From contig NZ_CP053344.1 in NCBI RefSeq assembly GCF_013113715.1, positions 3,658,001 through 3,722,000 on the forward strand: 64,000 nt of DNA, written 5' to 3'. The stretch comes from Herbiconiux sp. SALV-R1. Its GTDB lineage: Bacteria > Actinomycetota > Actinomycetes > Actinomycetales > Microbacteriaceae. This document shows positions 1 to 9,031 of this stretch, piece by piece (positions within the stretch are counted from its first letter, which is position 1; each line of letters opens with the position of its first letter). Position numbers and translations under genes: made by a program. The notes below the pieces were generated by a model that saw only the letters and a program-made list of their open reading frames with translations, did no database searches and was not told the origin of the DNA.

Positions 1-2
1 AG

Positions 3-191
3 AACGAGCGCAGTGTGGCGACCGTGGCGAACCTCCAGTTCATCGCGCGCAACACCGTCACCTACCGCGTGAAGCAGGCGGAGACCCTCATCGGCAGACG
101 CGTCGAAGACGCACGCCTCAACCTCCAGCCGGCCCTCCTGCTCGCCAGGATCCTCGGTCGCCGGGTGCTGACCGAGGCGCCGCCCGACTAG
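3..191 (+). CDS. PucR-type regulator, C-terminal end (partial)
   Basis: Only the last 62 codons lie in the window; the gene starts upstream. The visible peptide contains the segment ANLQFIARNTVTYRVKQAE, followed by a Leu-rich helix and the end TEAPPD. This is the helix-turn-helix signature of PucR/CdaR-type regulators (NTV-x-YR-x-x-x-x-E). Such proteins usually control nearby uptake or catabolic genes, and the next gene is an APC permease on the same strand 178 bp away. The effector domain is not visible, so the ligand cannot be inferred. Confidence 0.75.
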   Translation, partial: NERSVATVANLQFIARNTVTYRVKQAETLIGRRVEDARLNLQPALLLARILGRRVLTEAPPD

Positions 192-369
192 GCACCCGCC
201 ACGACTGGGCTCGCGCCCAACTCCGGGCCGCCTCGCCTGTGGCGTGACCAGTGGGAGTCGCCGCGCGAAACCCGTTAGCCTCCTGACCACCCTTCCTAGC
301 TGGCCTCGGCGACATGCGATCGGGAGGACAGTCCGGCATCCCGGCCGGTCGCGTTGCTAAGGAGCAGCC

Positions 370-1836
370 ATGGTACTGAAATCCGGCGAGACGTCCGTCT
401 CGACCTCGGGATCCACCGAGGCGGGGGCTCCGGGCCAGCGGCTCCGACACGGCAAGCTCGGTGTGTTCGCGATCGTCTTCTTCGTCATCGCGGCGGTCGC
501 CCCGCTCGGCAGCATCGTCGGAGGCGCACCCGTCGTCTTCGCCGCGATCGGGGTGACGGCCCCGATGGCCTATCTCGCCGTGGGAGTGCTGTTCGCCGTG
601 TTCGCCGCGGGCTTCGTGGTGATGAGCCGGCACGTCACGAACGCGGCCGGTTTCGTGGCCTTCATCGCGAAGGGGCTCGGCGCCCGATTCGGCGGAGCGC
701 TCGCCGCGGTCGCCGTGCTCGGCTACGTGGCGCTGGTCTGCGGGCTGTGGGCGATCACCGCCGGCATCGCGGAGTCGACCATGCTCGGCTTCGGGCTCGC
801 GGTGCCCGGGTGGGTGTGGTGGATCGTCGGCCTCGTGATCGTCACGACGCTCTGCGCGGTCGGCATCGACGTGAGCCTCCGGGTGCTGGGCGTGCTCGTC
901 GTGCTCGAGATCTGCACGCTCCTCTTCCTCGCCATCGTGGTGATCGCGGGTGGCGGCGCCACGGGCTCGTTCGACCTGGCGTCGTTCAACCCCACGAACG
1001 TCGTGCCCTCGGGCGTGGGCATCGCCATCCTCTTCGCGGCGACCTGCTACGCCGGCTTCGAAGCCACCGTGGTGTTCTCGGAGGAGGCGAAGAACCCGAG
1101 GCGCACCATCCCTCGGGCCGCCTACCTCGCCATCGCGGTCATCGGCATCTTCTACGCCTTCATCACCTGGGTGCTCGCCAACGCGTGGGGCGCGGGCGAG
1201 GTGCAGGCCGCCGCGCAGGCCGACCCGGTGGGCTTCGTCTTCGCGGTCGCCGCCACCTACGGGCCGTCGTGGCTCCCGGGCGCCCTCGGCGTCATCATGC
1301 TCGTGAGCTCGATGGCCATGTTCATCGGCTTCCACAATCTGCTCTCGCGCTACCTGTTCTCACTGGGCCGCTCCGGGATGCTGCCCGCCGCCCTCGCCCG
1401 CACCAGCAAGAGCGGCACCCCGCGGGTTGCCGTGCTCGGGTTCTCCGCCGTCGTGTTCGTGGTGGTCGGCGGGTTCATCGTCTTCGGCGCCGACCTGATG
1501 ACCGTCATCTACCCCTGGCTGACCTCGCTCGGCACGGTCGCCCTCGTGCTCGTGCTGCTGTTCACCTGCGTGGCCATCGTGGCGTACTTCGCCGGCAAGG
1601 GGGCGGCCGACGCCACGGTCTGGCACACCAGGATCGCTCCCGTGCTGGCGGGGATCGGCTTCCTCGTCATCCTCCTGCTCGCGGTCGTCAACTACGACGC
1701 CCTCCTCGGCGGCTCGGGCGGGGTCGCGCGATGGCTGATCCTGCTCATCCCGGTGGCCTTCGTCGCCGGTCTGTGGCGGGCGGGTCAGCAGCGCCGGGCC
1801 GGCCGCGAGCTGGTCTTCGACGACAGCCCGGTCTAG
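370..1836 (+). CDS. APC superfamily amino acid/amine permease
   Basis: A 488-residue integral membrane protein with about 12 hydrophobic segments beginning near residue 28. Residues about 237-249 read EEAKNPRRTIPRA, the signature of the amino acid-polyamine-organocation superfamily. It probably imports an amino acid or amine by cation symport. The start is supported by AAGGAG 6 bases before the ATG. It follows a PucR-type regulator in the same direction, which may control it. The C-terminus is short and charged (LVFDDSPV). Substrate unknown. Confidence 0.85.
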   Translation: MVLKSGETSVSTSGSTEAGAPGQRLRHGKLGVFAIVFFVIAAVAPLGSIVGGAPVVFAAIGVTAPMAYLAVGVLFAVFAAGFVVMSRHVTNAAGFVAFIAKGLGARFGGALAAVAVLGYVALVCGLWAITAGIAESTMLGFGLAVPGWVWWIVGLVIVTTLCAVGIDVSLRVLGVLVVLEICTLLFLAIVVIAGGGATGSFDLASFNPTNVVPSGVGIAILFAATCYAGFEATVVFSEEAKNPRRTIPRAAYLAIAVIGIFYAFITWVLANAWGAGEVQAAAQADPVGFVFAVAATYGPSWLPGALGVIMLVSSMAMFIGFHNLLSRYLFSLGRSGMLPAALARTSKSGTPRVAVLGFSAVVFVVVGGFIVFGADLMTVIYPWLTSLGTVALVLVLLFTCVAIVAYFAGKGAADATVWHTRIAPVLAGIGFLVILLLAVVNYDALLGGSGGVARWLILLIPVAFVAGLWRAGQQRRAGRELVFDDSPV

Positions 1837-1862
1837 CTGTACCGACCGGGCGGGCGGAGGAA

Positions 1863-3233
1863 TCACGACCGTGGTCCCTGCGGCGACGAGCCCCGATGCC
1901 ACGAAGTCGCGGCGGCGGCCGCGAGCAGTCCAGCCGCGAGGGTAAACCCGACACCGGGGCCGAGCACCGAGATCCCGATCACCGCCACCGTGCCGGCTCC
2001 CGCTGCGACCTGCTGCACGGTGCTGAGCAGAGTGCTAGCGTGCGGCAACAGTGCGGGCGGCTGCTCGGCCAGCGACCCGAGGTAGAGTGGGGTGACCGTG
2101 AGGGCGAAGCCCACCGCCAGGGTGAGGTGCAGCACGAGCAGCAGCACGACACCGCCCCGATCGAGCAGCGCGAAACCCGCCGTCGGCGCGGCCATGATCG
2201 CGAAGCCGGGAACGGTGAGGCGGGCGGGCGGCACCCGCTCGGCGATGCGCCCCACGAGCGGAGCCAGCAGCCCCATCAACACCCCGCCCGGGAGCATCAC
2301 GAGCCCCGCCGTGACGGGTTCGAGGCCGAGCTCAGTGATGGCGACGATGGGGAGCAGGGCGAAGACGCCGAAGAGCCCGGCCATGCCGACCGCGATGGAC
2401 GTCGCGCCCCGCCCGAGCCCAGGGTGCGCGAAGGCTCTGAGGTCGAGGACGGGGACTGCTCCGCGGTCGGCAAGACGCCGCTGTCGCAGCACGAACGCGA
2501 TCGCGCACACCGCCCCGACCGCGGCGAGGGCGAGGGCTGCCACCAGCAGCGCTGTGCTCCCGTGGGTGCTTCGGAGTAGCTGGTGCACTACCCCATCGAG
2601 GGCAACCATCGTTCCGCCGACGGCCAGTACAGCGAGCGCCGCCGAGGCGCCGTCGACGCGCGATCGGACGACTGACCGGGGCACCCCGCTGCCCCATCGC
2701 GGAAGGGTGCGGGCGGCGACCGCGCCCGAGAGCACCGCGGACGGGATGAAGAGGAGCCGCCAGTCGCCCGCCGACAGAAGGATGCCGGAGACTACGGGGC
2801 CGCATGCAGGCGCGATGCCGATGACGAGGGAGACGGCGCCCATCGTGCGGCCACGTGTGGCACGCGGGGAGTCGCGCATCACCGTGGTGGTGAGGAGCGG
2901 AAGCAGCGCCGCTCCCCCGGCGGCCTGCACCACCCGGGCAAGCACGAGCAGCCAGAGCTGGCCGGAGAGCAGCGCGATCACACTCCCGGCCGCGAACATG
3001 AGGCTGCAGACCGCGAGGGTGCGGGTGGGTCCCAAGCGATCGATGATGGTGCCGCTCAGCGGCAGCACGCAGCCGATCGTCAGCAGATAGGCCGACACGA
3101 GCCACTGGGCCGACGCTGCCGAGGCGCCGAACTCGCTCATCAGCGCTGGGAGGGCGACGCCGATCATGGTCTCGTTGAGCATGACGGTGAAGGCGGCGGC
3201 GATCAGCCACCCGAAAAGGTTCGGGGAACGCAT
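1863..3233 (-). CDS. MFS transporter, DHA2-like drug exporter family
   Basis: A 456-residue membrane protein. The N-terminal segment MLNETMIGVALPALMSEFG and the loop IIDRLGPTRTL (MFS motif A) place it in the major facilitator superfamily, closest to the DHA2 drug/proton antiporters. There are twelve or more hydrophobic segments. It starts 36 bp after the stop of the keto-deoxyaldonate dehydratase-like gene and is probably co-transcribed with it, so export or import of a sugar acid or toxic intermediate is possible. The 3' end faces the APC permease across 26 bp. Confidence 0.8.
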   Translation of the reverse strand: MRSPNLFGWLIAAAFTVMLNETMIGVALPALMSEFGASAASAQWLVSAYLLTIGCVLPLSGTIIDRLGPTRTLAVCSLMFAAGSVIALLSGQLWLLVLARVVQAAGGAALLPLLTTTVMRDSPRATRGRTMGAVSLVIGIAPACGPVVSGILLSAGDWRLLFIPSAVLSGAVAARTLPRWGSGVPRSVVRSRVDGASAALAVLAVGGTMVALDGVVHQLLRSTHGSTALLVAALALAAVGAVCAIAFVLRQRRLADRGAVPVLDLRAFAHPGLGRGATSIAVGMAGLFGVFALLPIVAITELGLEPVTAGLVMLPGGVLMGLLAPLVGRIAERVPPARLTVPGFAIMAAPTAGFALLDRGGVVLLLVLHLTLAVGFALTVTPLYLGSLAEQPPALLPHASTLLSTVQQVAAGAGTVAVIGISVLGPGVGFTLAAGLLAAAAATSWHRGSSPQGPRS

Positions 3234-3269
3234 GGCGGTGGGGGCGATGGCGCCGTGGCGCGGCCGCGC

Positions 3270-4187
3270 TCAGCGCGCCCAGTCGAGGGCGAGCACACCT
3301 CGGCGGCGGGCGAGCTCGAGCAGGGCGGAGCGTGTCGCCGGTGAGAGCGCCGGGTACGGCGAGCGCGTACGACTGCTCGCGATCACGCCGCCTTCGGCGA
3401 GTAGGGCCTTCGCCGCGGCGAGCCCGCACTGCCTGTTCTCGAAGTGGATGAGGGGAAGCACGTCCTCCCACAGCCTCGTCGCCGTGTCACGGTCTCCGGC
3501 CCGGAAGCGGCGCACGACGTCGCCGAGGATCTCGGGGGCCACGCAACTGGCCATCGACCCGACGGCTCCGTTCTCGAGGTCGGGGACGAGCGTCACACCC
3601 TCCTCCCCATCGAAGAGTCCCGGCAGCGACTCGCCCGCCGCTGCACCGAGGGCCGCGATCTTCGCCGCCGTGCCCGGCACCTCCACCTTCGCGTACCTCA
3701 GGCGGGGGATCTCGGCAGCCAGCTCGGCGAGCAACGACACCGGGAGGGCGACTCCGCTGAGCGGTGCGTCCTGCACCATGATGTCGGCATCGAGCCCGTC
3801 GGCCACGGTGTGGAAGAACTCCCGCACCCCGTCGTCGCCCGGGCGCAGCGTGCTGCCCACGAACGGGGGCATGAGCATCACCGCGGCGGCACCGGCACTC
3901 GCCGCCTCGCGACTTCGCGTCGCAGCGACGCGGGCGCTGTAGTGACTGGTCGCCACCACCACCGGCAGCCGCCCGTCGGCGGCCCGCACCGTGGCGTCGA
4001 GCACGAGCCGCCGCTCGGCGTCGTCGAGCGAGAACTGCTCGGAGTAGTTGGCGAGCACGCAGACCGCGTCGGCTCGGGCGCCGACGAGGAAGTCGACGAT
4101 GCGCCGCTGGCCGTCGAGGTCGAGGGACTCGTCCTCGTGGAAGGGAGTGGGGGCGACGGGGATGATCCCCGTGAGGATGTCGGTCAT
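3270..4187 (-). CDS. DHDPS/NAL-family protein, probable 2-keto-3-deoxyaldonate dehydratase
   Basis: A 305-residue (beta/alpha)8 protein of the DapA/NanA class I aldolase family. The Schiff-base lysine is in YAKVEVPG near residue 166. The usual YNxP tyrosine motif is replaced by VQDAP near residue 138. That replacement, ANYSEQF near the N-terminus and ENRQCGL near the C-terminus match what I recall of L-2-keto-3-deoxyarabonate dehydratase of Azospirillum rather than true DHDPS. It would dehydrate a 2-keto-3-deoxypentonate to 2-oxoglutarate semialdehyde. It is divergent from a FadR-type regulator, sugar-acid dehydratase and SDR, which fits that pathway. Confidence 0.75.
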   Translation of the reverse strand: MTDILTGIIPVAPTPFHEDESLDLDGQRRIVDFLVGARADAVCVLANYSEQFSLDDAERRLVLDATVRAADGRLPVVVATSHYSARVAATRSREAASAGAAAVMLMPPFVGSTLRPGDDGVREFFHTVADGLDADIMVQDAPLSGVALPVSLLAELAAEIPRLRYAKVEVPGTAAKIAALGAAAGESLPGLFDGEEGVTLVPDLENGAVGSMASCVAPEILGDVVRRFRAGDRDTATRLWEDVLPLIHFENRQCGLAAAKALLAEGGVIASSRTRSPYPALSPATRSALLELARRRGVLALDWAR

Positions 4188-4205
4188 GGCTCTCCGAAGA
4201 CGTCG

Positions 4206-4240
4206 TTGACCGAATCATTGAATCATATAATGATTGGAAG
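4206..4240. promoter_or_regulatory. Divergent promoter with palindromic operator
   Basis: The 53-bp gap between the divergent genes holds a perfect inverted repeat, AATCATT (4213-4219) and AATGATT (4229-4235), with a 9-nt spacer. A perfect plus-strand -10 box TATAAT (4226-4231) lies inside it, ten bases before the ATG at 4241, so the regulator mRNA is probably leaderless. A minus-strand -10-like TATGAT (4227-4222) lies in the same palindrome, so one bound dimer could cover both promoters. TTGACC at 4206 is a poorly spaced -35 candidate (14 bp). Confidence 0.65.
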
Positions 4241-4987
4241 ATGGCACTCTCCTCGTCGCCCGGCCCTGCATCCGGCCCGCGGTTCCGCACCCTCCACCGC
4301 CACGTCATCCACACCCTGGGGTCCCGCATCGCCGCGGGTGCCTTCGCGCCCGGTGAGACACTGCCTCCCGAACCCGCACTCTGCGAGTCACTCGGTGTCA
4401 GCCGCGGCGCCCTGCGCGAGGCGGTCAAGGCCCTCGTGGCGAAGGGGATGCTCGAGCTCAGGCCGCGCACGGGCACTCGCGTGCTCCCCCGCGAGCACTG
4501 GAACCTCCTCGATCCCGAGGTGCTGTCCTGGTCGAGCGACCACGACCGCGAGGGGCTCATTCGCCACCTCATCGAACTGCGCGGGCTGATCGAGCCCGGG
4601 GCCGCCGCGCTGGCCGCGACGAGGGCCGATGCCGAGGCGGCGCGTCGGCTCGCCGAGACGGCGGCGGCCATGGGGGCGGCGGCCGACCGCGGCGATGCCG
4701 ACGGGTTCACCGAGGCCGACGTCGCCTTCCATCGCGTGCTCCTGCGCAGCACGGGCAACCCATTGCTGGCCTCGTTGAACGGCTCGCTGTCAATCGCCCT
4801 GCATACGAGCTTCGAGACCACGTCCTCAGTGCGGGGTGCCGCCGATGACACACTGCCGCTGCACCGCGCCGTCGCCGAGGCCGTGGCCGCGGGCGACGCG
4901 GAGGCGGCTCGGAGCGCGATGGACGACATCATCAGCACGGCCGACCGGCATCTGACGGCCGCGGCGGAGCGGGGAGTCATCCTGTGA
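4241..4987 (+). CDS. FadR-subfamily GntR transcriptional regulator
   Basis: A 248-residue regulator. Residues about 15-80 form the GntR winged helix (IAAGAFAPGETLPPEPALCE, then SRGALREAVKAL). Residues about 95-225 form an all-helical FCD ligand domain with the metal-site pattern EADVAFHRVLLRSTGNP. Members usually sense sugar acids or other carboxylates and repress neighbours. It heads an operon with the sugar-acid dehydratase (GTGA overlap) and is divergent from the keto-deoxyaldonate dehydratase. The upstream palindrome is the likely operator. The ATG lies directly after the -10 box, without a Shine-Dalgarno sequence. Confidence 0.88.
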   Translation: MALSSSPGPASGPRFRTLHRHVIHTLGSRIAAGAFAPGETLPPEPALCESLGVSRGALREAVKALVAKGMLELRPRTGTRVLPREHWNLLDPEVLSWSSDHDREGLIRHLIELRGLIEPGAAALAATRADAEAARRLAETAAAMGAAADRGDADGFTEADVAFHRVLLRSTGNPLLASLNGSLSIALHTSFETTSSVRGAADDTLPLHRAVAEAVAAGDAEAARSAMDDIISTADRHLTAAAERGVIL

Positions 4988-6144
4988 GGATCGCCGCGGT
5001 CGACACCGTCACGGTCAACGCCATCCTCCGCAACTGGGTGTTCGTGAAGGTCACCACCGACGACGGCCTCGTGGGTTGGGGCGAGGCGACACTGGAGTGG
5101 AAGGCCAGGGCCGTCGCAGGAGCGGTCGCCGATCTCGCCGAGATCGTCGTCGGTCAGGATCCACGCCGAATCGAGTACCTCTGGCAGGCGATGTTCCGCG
5201 ACCACTTCTTCAAGGGCGGCGCGGTGACGATGAGTGCCCTGTCCGGCATCGACCAGGCGCTCTGGGACGTCACCGCACGATCGCTCGACGTGCCGGCCTA
5301 CCAGCTCCTCGGTGGGGCGGTGCGCGACTCGCTCCGTATGTACGACCACCTCGGCGGCGGCGACAGTTCGGTGGTCTACGGCCCGGCCAGCGTGGAGGCC
5401 TTCGCGACGGCCGCGCGCCGCTCGGTCGACGACGGGTTCACCGCCCTGAAGATCCTCGCGGTGCCGAGCGGCAACGGACTGCCCAGCCGGCCCGACATCG
5501 ACGGCGCCGCCGCCCTCATGCAGGCGGTGCGCGAGGCGGTCGGCCCGAACGTCGACATCATGGTCGACCTGCACGGGCGCACCACGGCGGCCGCGGCGAT
5601 CGCTTACGGTCGCGCGCTCGCCCCTTTCGATCCCTGGTTCTTCGAGGAGCCGTGCGCTCCCGGCAACCCGCTCGACCTCGCGCGGGTAGCCGACGCCCTC
5701 CCCTTCCCGGTCGCCACCGGCGAGCGTCTGATCGGCCTCGTGGAGTTCCGCGAGCATCTCGCCCTGGGAGCTGTGGCCGTGCTGCAGCCCGACATCTGCC
5801 ACGTGGGCGGGCCCACCGCCTTGAAGAAGATCGCCGCCCTGGCCGAGAGCCACGGCATCCCGCTCGCCCCGCACAACCCGCTCGGCCCGATCGCGACGGC
5901 CGTGAACCAGCACGTGGCCTTCGCCACCCCCGGGGTGGTCATCCAGGAGGTGATGCGGAGCGACGTGCCCTGGCGCGACGAGGTCGTGAGCAGCAGCTTC
6001 CCCATCGTCGGAGGGTCGATCGGGCTGCCGCCGGGGCCCGGATGGGGCATCACGGTCGACGAGGAGGCCGCGGCCGAGCATCCTTACCGCACCGAGGTGC
6101 AGATCACCACCCGCGACCGCGACGGCTCGGTGGCGGACTGGTGA
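4984..6144 (+). CDS. Enolase-superfamily sugar-acid dehydratase (D-galactonate dehydratase-like)
   Basis: A 386-residue mandelate racemase/muconate lactonizing family enzyme. Residues near 194-198 read DLHGR, giving the first metal Asp and the catalytic His typical of the DgoD group. FFEEP near 219 and GERL near 246 supply the other metal ligands, and APHNP near 295 the second catalytic His. It should remove water from an aldonic acid to give a 2-keto-3-deoxy acid. The GTG start overlaps the regulator stop (GTGA). With the SDR and the keto-acid dehydratase it forms a non-phosphorylative route. Exact substrate unknown. Confidence 0.85.
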   Translation: MRIAAVDTVTVNAILRNWVFVKVTTDDGLVGWGEATLEWKARAVAGAVADLAEIVVGQDPRRIEYLWQAMFRDHFFKGGAVTMSALSGIDQALWDVTARSLDVPAYQLLGGAVRDSLRMYDHLGGGDSSVVYGPASVEAFATAARRSVDDGFTALKILAVPSGNGLPSRPDIDGAAALMQAVREAVGPNVDIMVDLHGRTTAAAAIAYGRALAPFDPWFFEEPCAPGNPLDLARVADALPFPVATGERLIGLVEFREHLALGAVAVLQPDICHVGGPTALKKIAALAESHGIPLAPHNPLGPIATAVNQHVAFATPGVVIQEVMRSDVPWRDEVVSSSFPIVGGSIGLPPGPGWGITVDEEAAAEHPYRTEVQITTRDRDGSVADW

Positions 6145-6902
6145 CCGGCCGGACCGCCCTCGTCTCCGGAGGCGCTCGGGGAATCGGAGCCGCGGTGGTG
6201 CGCCGCCTCGCGGCGGCGGGGTACGGCGTGGTCGTGGCCGACATCGACGGCGAGGCCGCTCGCCGGCTCGCCCGAGAGCTGGACACCGCCGAGGTCGTCG
6301 CCGCGCCCACTGACGTGCGCGACGCCGAGCAGTGCTCGGCCGCGGTGGCGCGCGCGATCGAGCGGTGGGGCCGGCTCGACGTGCTGGTGAACAACGCCGG
6401 CCGCAACGCCTATCACGAAGCCGTCAGCATGACCGAGGAGGAGTGGGACGAGGTGTTCTCGGTCGATCTCAAGGCGGTGTGGTTACTCAGCCGCGCCGCG
6501 CTGCCCCACCTCGTCGAGGCCGGGGAGGGGGCGATCGTCAACGTGTCCTCGATCCACGGGCGGCTGACGACGCCCGGCATGTTCCCCTACGCCGCGGCGA
6601 AGTCGGGCGTGGAGGGTCTGACGAGGAGCCTCGCGCTCGACCTGGCTCCCCGGGGCGTGCGGGTGAATGCCGTGGCACCCGGCTGGACGAGGACGCACCT
6701 CGTCGCCGAGTGGCTGGCCAGACAGAGCGACCCGGTCGGTGCGCTCGCCCGGGTGGAGGCCGCCCACCCCCTGGGGCGCATGGCCGAGCCCGACGACGTG
6801 GCCGCCGTGGTCGCGTTCCTCGCCTCTCGTGAAGCGCGCGCCGTGACGGGAGCGGTGTACCCGGTCGACTGCGGGCTCTCCGCCATGTTCTCGGTGGGGT
6901 GA
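6141..6902 (+). CDS. SDR-family NAD(P)-dependent oxidoreductase
   Basis: A 253-residue classical short-chain dehydrogenase. It shows the Rossmann motif SGGARGIGAA at residues about 9-18, NNAG near 84-87, the catalytic Ser in NVSSIHG, and YAAAK at about 150-154. The start is GTG, overlapping the preceding TGA by four bases (GTGA). In this operon it could be the aldose or sugar-acid dehydrogenase of the pathway. The C-terminus VYPVDCGLSAMFSVG is ordinary for the family. It ends 8 bp from the convergent SMP-30 gene. Confidence 0.87.
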   Translation: MTGRTALVSGGARGIGAAVVRRLAAAGYGVVVADIDGEAARRLARELDTAEVVAAPTDVRDAEQCSAAVARAIERWGRLDVLVNNAGRNAYHEAVSMTEEEWDEVFSVDLKAVWLLSRAALPHLVEAGEGAIVNVSSIHGRLTTPGMFPYAAAKSGVEGLTRSLALDLAPRGVRVNAVAPGWTRTHLVAEWLARQSDPVGALARVEAAHPLGRMAEPDDVAAVVAFLASREARAVTGAVYPVDCGLSAMFSVG

Positions 6903-6910
6903 GCCGGCTC

Positions 6911-7768
6911 TCACCCCGCGTAGGCGTGCACGGCGCCACCCGTCACGCCCACGTCCGTGACCCGGAAGAGCGCCCCCGCGCTCGGCTCAGCGTCGTGACC
7001 CAAGCCGTGACGCGAGGTGGTGATCACGAGATCCCTGCCGTCGAAGGCCATCGCGGTCGGCTGACGCACCGGCAGCTCGACGACGGCGTCGAGCTTTCCG
7101 GCGCGGTCGTAGCGGTGCACCGCTCCCCCGCCGAAGAGGGCGACCCACACGCCGTCCTCCGAGTCGACCGCGAGCCCGTCGTAGCCGCCCCCCGCCCGCG
7201 ACCCGTCGAGCACCACCCAGGGTCGGCGGTCGTGGAGCCCCCACACCGGGTTCCAGGTGAGCCGGTCGATCCGCCCCGTCGCCGTGTCGACGTAGCAGGC
7301 GGTCGCGCCGTCGGCGAGGAAGCCCAGCCCGTTCGAGATCGTGACGCCGTGCAGCTCCCGGCGCGCCCGCCCGTCGGCATCGATCTCCAGTAGGAAGCCC
7401 GCACCCGGTTCGGCGTCCACGTGCATGGTTCCGAGGTGCAGTCGCCCGTCGGGCGAGCAGGCACCCTCGTTGGAGCGCACGCCCCGAGCATCCCAGAGCC
7501 GTGGGCCCTTGGTGAGATCGGCGTCGAGGTCGTCGCCATCGGAGAGCGCGATCGAGTTCTCGAGAGCGACCACCCAGCCGGCCCCGACGCGCGGGCGCAG
7601 GAGGGCGGCGACGCCGCCGACGGTGCGGCGCAGCACGGACCCGTCGGGCTGCAGTTCGAGCACGTCGCCCGCGAGCATATCGACCCAGCGCACGCCCGAC
7701 CAGCGCTCGGAGGTCGCCGGCCCCTCGCCGTGCGCGCACAGCGGGGGAGTCAGCTGCTCGGCCCTCAC
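6911..7768 (-). CDS. SMP-30/gluconolactonase family lactonase
   Basis: A 285-residue six-bladed beta-propeller enzyme. Metal-site residues of the SMP-30 family are recognisable: Glu in HGEGPA near residue 13, Asn in ISNGLGF, and Asp in YDGLAVD. SNEGACSPDGRLHLGTMH is also typical. It should hydrolyse an aldono-lactone made by the zinc-dependent dehydrogenase of the same operon. The GTG start overlaps the preceding stop (GTGA). It is the last gene of the 12-kb minus-strand operon. Confidence 0.85.
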   Translation of the reverse strand: MRAEQLTPPLCAHGEGPATSERWSGVRWVDMLAGDVLELQPDGSVLRRTVGGVAALLRPRVGAGWVVALENSIALSDGDDLDADLTKGPRLWDARGVRSNEGACSPDGRLHLGTMHVDAEPGAGFLLEIDADGRARRELHGVTISNGLGFLADGATACYVDTATGRIDRLTWNPVWGLHDRRPWVVLDGSRAGGGYDGLAVDSEDGVWVALFGGGAVHRYDRAGKLDAVVELPVRQPTAMAFDGRDLVITTSRHGLGHDAEPSAGALFRVTDVGVTGGAVHAYAG

Positions 7769-8973
7769 GAGGCCTCCTGGCGCGCCCCGTCGCGGATGAG
7801 GGCGGTCATCCGACGGTGCCACGCTGCGTCGGCCCAGAGCGCCGGAAAGTGCGGTTCGGCGAAGTTCGAGGTGCAGATGCCCGTCCAGCCGAGCCGCAGG
7901 GCGGTCGGCACGGCGAACTCCGCCACGTCCTTCACGTACTCCCACGCCGTGCGCCCCTCGGGCGAGCGGAAGTCGTCGAGCAGGATGTGCGACCAGCCCT
8001 CCGTCGTCCACAGCGGAACGTCGAGGCTCCTGGCCACCCCAGCCCAGCGCTCCATCTGCTCGCCCAGTGCGGCATGCCACCGCGCCCGATCGGGCCAGTA
8101 CACGGTGTCGAGGCTGTCGACCTGCTTCTGCCACGCCCCGGGGAAGCCGTGCTCCTCGAGCGAGAAGTTCGTCAGAGCCGCGTAGTCGGCCACGTTGCTC
8201 GACAGCCAGACGTGCGTCTCGACGAGGTCGAGAGCGCTGTAGTCGAGGTCGAAGAGCGACTCGCTCACGGGCGCCAAGGAGTAGGTGAACGCGATGCCCG
8301 GCCAGCGCTCGCGCAGAGACTCCGTGGCGGCGAAGAACCGCTCGATCTCCGCGCGCTGCCCACGCGACCAGACCCAGCCCTCCGCCGTCGGCTGACCGGG
8401 GATGCTCGGCTCCTGGTGCTCGGGCCGGCCGAAGATCGACTCGTGCACCGCGGGCAGCCAGTCGTCGAGGGGGAACTCGTTGCAGAGGTCGACGTACTCG
8501 ACGGCGTCGAGCACCTCGGCGCGCTCGAGCACCTCCAGCGTCTCCCGCCAGACCCTGGCCAGGTCGTCGGGGGTGCGGATGCCGAGGCGGCGGTGCTCGT
8601 CGTCGTCGTTGAACCAGCTCGACAGCGCCACCGTGACGCCGCGAGCGCGGCACCCTTTGACGAACTCGACCAGCGACGCTCCCGGGTCGCGCACCTCGAT
8701 CTTGCGACCGTGCGGGCCCCACATGAAGTGATCGGGTTGCGGATGCACGGCGAACGACTCCGCCTGCGCCCCCTCGCGGTCGGTGGCGACGAGGTGGGGG
8801 AAGGCGTCGATACGCACGCAGTCGTAGCCGCGATCGGCGAGCTCGTCGAGCACGCGGTCGACGTCGGCGTACTCGCGTTGCTCGCCGGTGCGGCGGAGCA
8901 GCCACGAGAACTCCCACATCGTGACGGCCTTGGGTGGCGCGATGGCGAAGCCGGTCGGGGTGCGGTCGGTCAT
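7765..8973 (-). CDS. Cellulase-like (beta/alpha)8 glycoside hydrolase family protein
   Basis: A 402-residue protein that looks like a clan GH-A TIM barrel. A probable acid/base Glu sits in DLCNEFP near residue 166, and a probable nucleophile Glu in WTTEGWSH near 323. Repeated Trp and His residues fit a sugar-binding cleft. No signal peptide is visible, so it would act on imported oligosaccharides in the cytoplasm. It lies between the second sugar-acid dehydratase and the lactonase. The exact GH family and substrate cannot be assigned by eye. Confidence 0.7.
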   Translation of the reverse strand: MTDRTPTGFAIAPPKAVTMWEFSWLLRRTGEQREYADVDRVLDELADRGYDCVRIDAFPHLVATDREGAQAESFAVHPQPDHFMWGPHGRKIEVRDPGASLVEFVKGCRARGVTVALSSWFNDDDEHRRLGIRTPDDLARVWRETLEVLERAEVLDAVEYVDLCNEFPLDDWLPAVHESIFGRPEHQEPSIPGQPTAEGWVWSRGQRAEIERFFAATESLRERWPGIAFTYSLAPVSESLFDLDYSALDLVETHVWLSSNVADYAALTNFSLEEHGFPGAWQKQVDSLDTVYWPDRARWHAALGEQMERWAGVARSLDVPLWTTEGWSHILLDDFRSPEGRTAWEYVKDVAEFAVPTALRLGWTGICTSNFAEPHFPALWADAAWHRRMTALIRDGARQEAS

Positions 8974-9031
8974 GGTCGTCGTTCCTTCGTGAGTGGGTGT
9001 CGGCGGTCGAGGTGGCGGTCGCCGCCGGCGG

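Noticed and set aside
118-1335. Long open frame antisense to the APC permease
   Set aside because: It is Arg/Asp/Glu-rich low-complexity translation, typical of antisense frames in GC-rich genes, and the permease frame has clear family motifs and a Shine-Dalgarno sequence.
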